From an uncultured Prevotella sp. (GTDB lineage Bacteria; Bacteroidota; Bacteroidia; Bacteroidales; Bacteroidaceae), in the NCBI GenBank assembly GCA_905233985.1, contig CAJOFA010000014.1, forward strand, positions 62,001-126,000: DNA of 64,000 bases, given 5' to 3'. Shown piece by piece: positions 1-7,284 of the stretch (the stretch's first letter is position 1; the number at the start of each line of letters is the position of its first letter). The translations under genes and the position numbers were made by a program. The notes beneath the pieces are model-generated. The model was not told the origin of the DNA, searched no databases, and saw nothing but the letters and a program-made list of their open reading frames with translations.

Positions 1-291
1 TTTGGCGATGGTCTGGCTCAGGTCAAGGGCGACAACTACAAGTGGGGGTTTATTGACAAGACAGGCAAGGTGGTCTTGTCGTGCCAGTGGGCAAATGCAT
101 CGTGCTTCCAAGAAGGCTTGGCTGCTGTTCAGGATTCCGACGGCAAGTGGGGCTATATCAACAAGACCGGCAAGGTGGTTATTCCTTTCCAGTGGAAGCT
201 TGCACTACTTTTTACCAAGGGTCTGGCTGAGGTTGTTGACGCTAATGATAAGTGGCACAAGATTGACAAAACGGGAAAGATTGTAGAATAA
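1..291 (+). CDS. WG-repeat-containing protein, C-terminal fragment (5' end outside window)
   Basis: Frame 1 open from base 1: FGDGLAQVKGDNYKWGFIDKTGKVVLSCQW..GKWGYINKTGKVVIPFQW, tandem WG repeats; TAA at 289-291. Confidence 0.85.
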   Translation, partial: FGDGLAQVKGDNYKWGFIDKTGKVVLSCQWANASCFQEGLAAVQDSDGKWGYINKTGKVVIPFQWKLALLFTKGLAEVVDANDKWHKIDKTGKIVE

Positions 292-470
292 CCCTACGGA
301 TTGCGCGAGATGTACAATGCAAAACTGCAGCATAATTCGTGGGGTGACATGTGGGAGGACGTTATGTCCTTTGAGGATTATCAGTCAATGGATACCTACA
401 AGTTCGAAGGTGATTAACCTGGGTCGGGGGTCGGTTCTCCCTGATCCACTTTTTAAAGAATAAAACCAGG

Positions 471-500
471 AAACGGAAGTCCGCGCGGCTTCCGTTTTTT
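471..500 (+). terminator. Rho-independent terminator
   Basis: AAACGGAAG-tccgcgcgg-CTTCCGTTTTTT stem-loop plus T-run. Confidence 0.8.
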
Positions 501-552
501 CGTCCGAGACCCTCTCTTATCCCCCTGTGTAGGGGGAATATTGTGGAGTGAA

Positions 553-1521
553 TCACAGCTTCACGCTCGTGATGTCCACGAGGCCGTTGACGATGGCGTA
601 GATGGTGAGGCCGGCGGGGGAATGAATCTGCAGCTTGCGGGCGATGTTACGGCGGTGGGTGATGACGGTGTTCACGGAGATGCACAGGTGGTCGGCAATC
701 TCCTTGTTCTGCATACCCTGCACGAGGCTGACGATGACGTCTTTCTCGCGTTCGCTGAGTGCCTCACCGCTGTCGGTGCCATTCTTGAAGACCATCGTGG
801 AGATGTTTTTCGTGACGTCCTGCTGCTTCGTCAGCCGCTCCAGCCGGCGGATGGCAGGCACGAAGATGTTGTCCTCTACCTGGGCGTGAAGCATGAGCCA
901 CTCCTCGTTGTTATAGATGTCGTAGAGCGTGGCGGTGAGTTTGTTGTTGAGGTGGGCATTGGCGGGCAGGTATTTGATGATGAGGAGCTTCAGCTCGCGC
1001 AACTTCCTGTCGGCGCTCTCGTGGTGCTTCGAGAAGGTCTCGATGCTGTAGTCGTTGACGGGGCGCTGCTCCAGTAGGGCCTGCACATAGGGGAAGAGCG
1101 TCTTCTCTTCGTACATCATGTGGCGGCGTATCTCACGGGCATATTCGTCGTAGAACCTGAGGATGAGCTGTCCGAGGTGTGTGGCAGCGTCGATGCTTTC
1201 CTCGAGCTCACGGCGTATGAAGGGCAGCTGGAAGTCGAGGTAATACTCGTGGCTGGCCTTGAGGTAGTGCATGAGCGTGGGTACGGAGAGCTGTTCGTCA
1301 TCCTCGTGACGGCTCTCGCTGCCTTGTCCGTTGATGGTGTAGTTCACCACGGCGAGGAAGGTGTAGGTGTCCACGTCGTTCATCTCGCATGTCTCACGCA
1401 CGGTCTTGTCGCCGAAACCGAGGTTGATGCCGAAGGAACCCAGCGACTGGAGGATGTTGTAGTCGTCCTTGATGAGTGAAATCATCTTGTCGTCAGCCTC
1501 ATAGATTTTCATATTCTTCAT
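553..1521 (-). CDS. ScdA_N/hemerythrin-like domain protein with C-terminal LuxR-type HTH
   Basis: N-term LGSFGINLGFGDKTVRETCEMNDVDTYTFLAVVN (ScdA/RIC N-domain-like), His/Glu-rich helical region with HHE-like motifs, C-term LSEREKDVIVSLVQGMQNKEIADHLCISVNTVITHRRNIARKL (LuxR HTH). Confidence 0.8.
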   Translation of the reverse strand: MKNMKIYEADDKMISLIKDDYNILQSLGSFGINLGFGDKTVRETCEMNDVDTYTFLAVVNYTINGQGSESRHEDDEQLSVPTLMHYLKASHEYYLDFQLPFIRRELEESIDAATHLGQLILRFYDEYAREIRRHMMYEEKTLFPYVQALLEQRPVNDYSIETFSKHHESADRKLRELKLLIIKYLPANAHLNNKLTATLYDIYNNEEWLMLHAQVEDNIFVPAIRRLERLTKQQDVTKNISTMVFKNGTDSGEALSEREKDVIVSLVQGMQNKEIADHLCISVNTVITHRRNIARKLQIHSPAGLTIYAIVNGLVDITSVKL

Positions 1522-1650
1522 GATGCTCTACCTATTATTAATTAGACGGTGCAAAAGTACACATTATTTCCGACATACACAATCCCTAATAGTAGGTATT
1601 TGCGGGCATTTTCATTATTTTTAGGTATTGCAGGCCTTGGGGCAAATGGC

Positions 1651-1658
1651 TACCTTTG
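1651..1658 (+). promoter_or_regulatory. Bacteroidetes -7 element (TACCTTTG)
   Basis: TAnnTTTG match upstream of porin ATG 1717; supports start at 1717 rather than ORF-track 1549. Confidence 0.55.
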
Positions 1659-1716
1659 CGGCGCAATTGAGAAAAAATTGAGAATAATAACGCATTTAAG
1701 CATAGAAAAACAAGAA

Positions 1717-3042
1717 ATGAGAAACAGGTATTTTGCATCTTTAGTAATGGGTATGCTTGTCTTTTTTCCCATAGGGACGAGCGCCCAGGAGAGCGCTGGC
1801 GACAGCGTCTTCTCACACGCCAAAAGCCGTCTGAGCGTAGGCGGCTATGGCGAGGTGGGCTATTCGCGTAACTACTACAGCGACCACGTGAGCCGCTACA
1901 GTCAGCCCGAGGAGCACCGCGACGACCCGAGTCACGGACGTTTCGACATTGCCCATGCCGTCATCTATCTGGGTTATGAGTTCGGCGACGGCTGGTCGTT
2001 CGGCACAGAGATTGAGTTCGAGCACGGCGGCACAGGCAGCGCCAACGAGAAGGAGGACGAGGAAGGCGGCGAATGGGAAACCGAGACCGAGAAAGGCGGC
2101 GAGGTGGAACTGGAGCAGTTCTGGATTCAGAAGTCGTTCGGCAAGTTTGCCAACATACGCGCCGGCCACATCGTCGTACCCGTAGGCCTGAACAACGCCC
2201 ACCACGAACCGCTCAGTTTCTTCACCGTCTATCGTCCCGAGGGCGAGAACACCATCATGCCCTCCACGTGGCACCAGACGGGTGTGTCGTTCTGGGGACG
2301 CTACAAGGACTTCCGCTATGAAGCACAATTCTTGGCAGGTCTCAATGCCGACAACTTCACCAACGTGAACTGGATCAAGAAAGGACCGAAGTCGCCCCTG
2401 GAGTTCGACATCGCCAACAAGTACGGCGTGGCGCTCCGCGTAGATAACTACACGGTGCCCGGACTTCGCATCGGCGTGAGCGGCTACTACGGCCATAGCA
2501 TCGGCAACTCCTACCCCAACGATGCCAACGGTGCCGGAGCAACCTACAAGGGCAAGGTGGCTGTGGGCTCGCTCGACTTCACCTATAAGGGCCATAACTG
2601 GATTGTACGTGGACAGGCTGACTACGGTTATCTGGGCGATGCCGGCGAGCTGAAGTATATGTATAACCGACTGAACTCGAAGTCGCCCTACAAGCACTCC
2701 GCCTTCGTCAGCGGCAATGCCTACGCCATCGGCATCGAGGCAGGCTACAACATCCTCGCCCTCTTCACTCCGCTCGGCTCTGCCGCTTTGCACAGCAAAG
2801 AACCCTCCACCAAAAAGCTCTACCTCTTCGGACGCTACGAGCAGTACAATCCCTACGCCAGCCAGACAAACAGCACCGCCTACGACTACACCGAGGTGAA
2901 GCGCATGGCGCTGGGCGTGAACTACTACCCCATCCCGCAGGTGGTCATCAAGGCCGAGTACTCCAAGCGCTTCCTCAAGTCGTTCTATAACGACGAGCCG
3001 TCTGTAAACATCGGCATTGCGTATGAGGGATTTTTTATGTAG
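1717..3042 (+). CDS. Outer-membrane porin (phosphate-selective porin O/P-like)
   Basis: MRNRYFASLVMGMLVFFPIGTSAQ signal peptide; beta-barrel alternation; conserved RAGHIVVPVGLNNAHHEPLSFFTVYRPEGE. Confidence 0.75.
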   Translation: MRNRYFASLVMGMLVFFPIGTSAQESAGDSVFSHAKSRLSVGGYGEVGYSRNYYSDHVSRYSQPEEHRDDPSHGRFDIAHAVIYLGYEFGDGWSFGTEIEFEHGGTGSANEKEDEEGGEWETETEKGGEVELEQFWIQKSFGKFANIRAGHIVVPVGLNNAHHEPLSFFTVYRPEGENTIMPSTWHQTGVSFWGRYKDFRYEAQFLAGLNADNFTNVNWIKKGPKSPLEFDIANKYGVALRVDNYTVPGLRIGVSGYYGHSIGNSYPNDANGAGATYKGKVAVGSLDFTYKGHNWIVRGQADYGYLGDAGELKYMYNRLNSKSPYKHSAFVSGNAYAIGIEAGYNILALFTPLGSAALHSKEPSTKKLYLFGRYEQYNPYASQTNSTAYDYTEVKRMALGVNYYPIPQVVIKAEYSKRFLKSFYNDEPSVNIGIAYEGFFM

Positions 3043-3098
3043 TTCATAATTCATAGTTCATAATTCATAGTTCATAATTCATAGTTCATAATTCATAG
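3040..3098 (+). repeat. Tandem heptamer tract (TTCATAR)x8
   Basis: TTCATAA/TTCATAG alternating, 3043-3098, starting at the porin TAG stop. Confidence 0.95.
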
Positions 3099-3118
3099 TT
3101 AAAATAATTAAACTACAA

Positions 3119-4447
3119 ATGAAAAAGATTTTGATTCTGTCGGTCGGCGCCCTCATGGGCGCTCTGGCCTTCACCGCTTGCAGCGATGACAACAACGAGA
3201 ACAACGAACAGACAGCCGAGGGCTTCAACATCATTACCACCAGCCCCGTGGTGGATGAAGAGAACTACCCCGACATCACAACGGGCTATGACAACAAAAC
3301 CTTCGGACAGACAGCCATTGACGGATGCACCGACCTGGTGAGTCAACTCGAAGCCGCCAACGCTGCCATTGCCTCTGCCAAACTCACCGAGGAGCAGGAG
3401 AACTATCTGCGTGAGGTACTGAAGAACCTGGTGAGCAACGTCATCGTGCCCACCTACACCCAGCTGGCCAACAACACCGAAGACCTGGAGAAGACGCTGA
3501 ACGGACTCACCGTCAGCACCATCACCCAGGCACAAATCAACAAAGCCTGCGAGGACTTCAAGGCCGCACGTAAGTACTGGGAACAGAGCGAGGCATTCCT
3601 CGGCGGTGCTGCCTCTGACTTCGACATCGACCCCACCATTGACTCGTGGCCCCTCAACCGCTCGCTGCTGCTGAGCTACTTCAAGGGCGGCATGAACGAC
3701 GAGATGCTCGACGACGCCACCATCCTCGGCTTCCATGCGCTGGAGTTCATCCTCTTCCGCGACGGACAGCCGCGTAAGGTGAGTGAGCTGCAGGGCAACG
3801 ACACCTATAAGAACTTCGAGAGCATCACCGGTGCCCAGGAACTGGCTTACGCCCAGACCATCTGCACGCTGTTGAAGCAACGCACCTTCCAGCTCCAGGT
3901 GTCGTGGGAGGGCAAGACAACTGCCAATGCCTCACGTGTGGCTGTAGTAGAAGCTGCCAAGCTCGACTACACGACACAGAACGGGCTGTCCTTCGGTGAA
4001 AACCTCACCACCGCCGGCATCAGCGGCAGCAAGAGCACCTTCCCCACCCTGAAGGCCGCCATCGCACAGGTGCTGTCGAACGACGAAGGCTCATGTGTAG
4101 CTATCTGTAACGAGGTGGGAACGGCGAAAATTGCCAACCCCTTTGCCGCCGGAGACGTCAGCTATGTGGAGTCGCCCTATAGCTACAACTCCATCGCCGA
4201 CTTCCGCGACAACATCCGCTCCATTCGTAACGTCTGGCTCGGCTCTACCAACCGCACGGCTAACAAATACAGCTTCCACACCTTCTTTGCCAGCGTGAAG
4301 AGCGACAAGGTGAACACCAGCGTAGAGAACAGTTATGTCAACGCTATCGCTGCCATCAGCGGTATGCCCTCTCCTTTCGTCAAGTACTGCTGTACTATCT
4401 GGAATATTGCTTTTGAAGACGACGAAGACTGGGAGGTTGAGGAATGA
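3119..4447 (+). CDS. Imelysin-family (peptidase M75-like) lipoprotein
   Basis: Lipobox ALAFTACSDD; WPLNRSLLLSYFKGGMND and ILGFHALEFILFRDG (GxHxxE imelysin motif). Confidence 0.85.
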   Translation: MKKILILSVGALMGALAFTACSDDNNENNEQTAEGFNIITTSPVVDEENYPDITTGYDNKTFGQTAIDGCTDLVSQLEAANAAIASAKLTEEQENYLREVLKNLVSNVIVPTYTQLANNTEDLEKTLNGLTVSTITQAQINKACEDFKAARKYWEQSEAFLGGAASDFDIDPTIDSWPLNRSLLLSYFKGGMNDEMLDDATILGFHALEFILFRDGQPRKVSELQGNDTYKNFESITGAQELAYAQTICTLLKQRTFQLQVSWEGKTTANASRVAVVEAAKLDYTTQNGLSFGENLTTAGISGSKSTFPTLKAAIAQVLSNDEGSCVAICNEVGTAKIANPFAAGDVSYVESPYSYNSIADFRDNIRSIRNVWLGSTNRTANKYSFHTFFASVKSDKVNTSVENSYVNAIAAISGMPSPFVKYCCTIWNIAFEDDEDWEVEE

Positions 4448-6240
4448 AGAAAACAACACTTACCGCATTACTGGCCATAGCCCTCATGACGGGTTGTACG
4501 GACGACAAGGATGCCGAATACCTCGGCCCGCTGACGCCCGAGGAAGACCCCTTCGGCAAGGCCAACGATGTGTTCACAGCTGAGGAGTGGTATCCTGGCG
4601 GACAGCTGGGTACCACCGAGAAAGCCAGCTATTCTGCCCCTGCACCTGCTGTGGAGAATATCAGCGGCATGGAACAGGACTTCAACGTCGGCGAGGACTT
4701 CTTTGAGCATCTCTACACCGTTGACGTAGCCCCGCGTAAGGGTCTCGGTCCTGCATGGGTACGCAACAGCTGTATCGCCTGTCACCCTGCCTACGGTCAC
4801 GGCAAGCGTCAGACGTCATACCGCGCCAACGACATCGGCAACGGCTATCTGCTCGTCGTCTATCACCCCAACGAAGCATTCACCGAGGACGGTGTGCGCT
4901 ACACCGTAGCACCGTCTTCCTACATCAGCGAGGTGACGGGAATGCCGCAGACACAGGCCATGAAACCCTTTAAGGCACCTATTGACGAGACGCAGATCAG
5001 CATCGAGTGGCGTAACGTGGAAAGCATGCCCAGCGGACTGAGCATGACGTTCCCCGACGGCTCGGGTGAGAGCTATTCACTCATCTATCCTGTCGTCAAC
5101 ATTCCCGTTACGGCGTTCAACACCAACCCCGTGCCCACCGACTATGAGGTACGACTTGAGTCAACCATCGGACTTTACGGCACGGGATTGCTCGACGCAC
5201 TCACAGACGAGGATATTGAGGCACAGTGGAAGGCTGAGTCGAAATATGTAGAACTGAATCCCGCCATGTGGGATAAGGATGCAGGCACGTTCAAGGCCTC
5301 TGCCTATTACAGCGCCGCATACAACGACATCGGCACTTTCAGAGGTTCACACGGTCCGCTCAAGCGTTTCACCTATGCGATGACACGTGGCTCCTTGCAG
5401 GACGGTGCCGGTGCTAACGCCATCTGGAACATCACCAACGTCACACGTTCCGACCGCCACTTCCTCTACACCACGCCCGCATGGGCACAGGCTATGAGTG
5501 AAGACCCGGAAGTCATCAGCTACATCAAGGAGCACGGACGTGAGGCTTCCAGCATTCTCTATCCCTACTATGCCGACGGCACCGATGCAGGTATTGCAGC
5601 TCGTGTCTATGAGATTCTCAGCGCATCGAACTTCGGCAAGCGCGACATCTTCGAGCAGTATCTGCTGAACAATGCGCCTTACAATGGAGAGGAGGAGATG
5701 AGCGACAAGCAGTATTATCAGTTCATTGTGTGGCACAGGGGCTTGGCCGTTCCAGCTGCCCGAAACCTCGACGACCCGCAGGTGCAGCGCGGCAAACAGC
5801 TCTTCACCGAGATGGGTTGTGCCCAGTGTCACCGTCCGTCATGGAAGACCGGCGACGACAATATGTGGGTTGACGGCGCTACCCGTGCTTACGCTGACGC
5901 TAACCAGCTGGCAACCGACGGCGACTACACGAAGCTGTTGCCGAAATATCCAAATCAGACCATCTGGCCCTACACCGACATGGTGCAGCACCGGCTGTTC
6001 ATGGAGAACGACATTCGTACGGGTTGGTGTCGCACAACACCCCTCTGGGGACGAGGACTGTCACGGCAGTTGACAGGTGCCGACGACCGTCTGCATGACT
6101 GTCGCGCGAGAACCGTCACAGAGGCTATCATGTGGCATGGATACTCCAAACAGTCTGACGGTTACCGGGCCACGGTCAAGTTCTACAACTTACCCAAGGC
6201 CGACCGTGACGCCGTCGTGAAGTTCATCGAAAGCATTTGA
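4444..6240 (+). CDS. Di-heme oxidoreductase (DUF1111/thiol oxidoreductase-like) lipoprotein
   Basis: Lipobox ALMTGCTDD; two heme motifs CIACH and CAQCH; overlaps imelysin stop. Confidence 0.85.
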   Translation: MKKTTLTALLAIALMTGCTDDKDAEYLGPLTPEEDPFGKANDVFTAEEWYPGGQLGTTEKASYSAPAPAVENISGMEQDFNVGEDFFEHLYTVDVAPRKGLGPAWVRNSCIACHPAYGHGKRQTSYRANDIGNGYLLVVYHPNEAFTEDGVRYTVAPSSYISEVTGMPQTQAMKPFKAPIDETQISIEWRNVESMPSGLSMTFPDGSGESYSLIYPVVNIPVTAFNTNPVPTDYEVRLESTIGLYGTGLLDALTDEDIEAQWKAESKYVELNPAMWDKDAGTFKASAYYSAAYNDIGTFRGSHGPLKRFTYAMTRGSLQDGAGANAIWNITNVTRSDRHFLYTTPAWAQAMSEDPEVISYIKEHGREASSILYPYYADGTDAGIAARVYEILSASNFGKRDIFEQYLLNNAPYNGEEEMSDKQYYQFIVWHRGLAVPAARNLDDPQVQRGKQLFTEMGCAQCHRPSWKTGDDNMWVDGATRAYADANQLATDGDYTKLLPKYPNQTIWPYTDMVQHRLFMENDIRTGWCRTTPLWGRGLSRQLTGADDRLHDCRARTVTEAIMWHGYSKQSDGYRATVKFYNLPKADRDAVVKFIESI

Positions 6241-6286
6241 TGAGAAATTCATGTTGCAGAAATTTGGTGATTAGCGGGAAAAGCCG

Positions 6287-6294
6287 TACCTTTG
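6287..6294 (+). promoter_or_regulatory. -7 element TACCTTTG
   Basis: TAnnTTTG immediately before ATG 6298/6304. Confidence 0.5.
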
Positions 6295-6297
6295 CCG

Positions 6298-7284
6298 ATG
6301 CGTATGAGCGGGCTGAAGGTAAACATCTACACGAAGGGGGACCGCATACCCGAAACGGGTGTGAGGTTCTTCCATAGTGCGGAGTTGTTTCACCTCTGTG
6401 AGGCTACGCCAAGACTCAGGCCCTACCTGGTGGTAGTGGAGGACGACTCCCATGTGGTTGCACACATGCTTGCCATGCTGAGATACCGCGCCTCGTGGTT
6501 CCCACCCTACTGGTACATGCATTGCCGTGTGTATGGTGAAGGGGAGATAAGTGACGAGGTACGAGGTGCGAGGTACGAGGAGGAGCTGTTCGGCATGATG
6601 CTCAATGCACTGATGCGGCGGCTGCCGGGCTGGGTGCTGTATGTGGAGGTGAGCGACCTGAGCAGCAAGATGTTCGGCTACCGTCAGTTCCGTCAGCAGA
6701 AGTTCTTCCCCGTCCACTGGATGAGCGTACACAACTCGCTGCACAGCCACGCCCCCGAGGAGCGCATCAGCGAGCGCATGAAACAACGCATCCGCCAGGC
6801 CCGGGAGCGCGGTGCCGTGACGAAAGAGGTGGAAACGGAAGAGGAGTTCAGCCAGTTCATGAAGCTGCTGAAGAGCCACCACTGGTTTAAGCCGAAGCGT
6901 TACATCCCAGACGAAAAACTGTTCCGGGGCATGATGGGCAGTCAGCAAGCCCGCCTCTTCATCACAAAACAGAAGGAGAAGGTCATCGGCTGCTGTGCCT
7001 GCACCTATTCCGGCAGCGATGCCTACCTGTGGTACTCTGCTTTCCGCCGTAAGAGCTATGTGCGACTGCACCCTGACATCCTGACTGTCTGGCACGCCAT
7101 CACTCATGCCTATGAGCATCACTACGACCATATCAGGTTCATGGATGTAGGACTGCCTTTCCGTCGGAACCCGTACCGTGAGTTCATCCTGAGCTTCGGA
7201 GGCAAACCGGTCAGCACGTACCGCTGGTTCAAGTGCAACATACGGTGGGTGAACAGCCTGCTGTCGTGGATTTATAAGGATTAA
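6298..7284 (+). CDS. GNAT/FemAB-like acyltransferase
   Basis: 330-aa ORF with FemAB/GNAT-like C-term (VIGCCACTYSGSDAYLWYSAF); ATG 6298 or 6304. Confidence 0.6.
   Translation: MRMSGLKVNIYTKGDRIPETGVRFFHSAELFHLCEATPRLRPYLVVVEDDSHVVAHMLAMLRYRASWFPPYWYMHCRVYGEGEISDEVRGARYEEELFGMMLNALMRRLPGWVLYVEVSDLSSKMFGYRQFRQQKFFPVHWMSVHNSLHSHAPEERISERMKQRIRQARERGAVTKEVETEEEFSQFMKLLKSHHWFKPKRYIPDEKLFRGMMGSQQARLFITKQKEKVIGCCACTYSGSDAYLWYSAFRRKSYVRLHPDILTVWHAITHAYEHHYDHIRFMDVGLPFRRNPYREFILSFGGKPVSTYRWFKCNIRWVNSLLSWIYKD
6556..6580 (+). repeat. Intragenic heptamer tract GAGGTAC GAGGTGC GAGGTAC GAGG
   Basis: Direct 7-nt periodicity inside GNAT/FemAB gene. Confidence 0.85.

Noticed and set aside
1549-1716. N-terminal extension of the porin in the ORF track
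   Set aside because: Contains a TACCTTTG promoter (1651-1658) and precedes a canonical signal peptide at 1717
1813-3054. 413-aa minus-strand ORF opposite the porin
   Set aside because: Shadow ORF; the plus strand encodes a signal-peptide porin with conserved motifs
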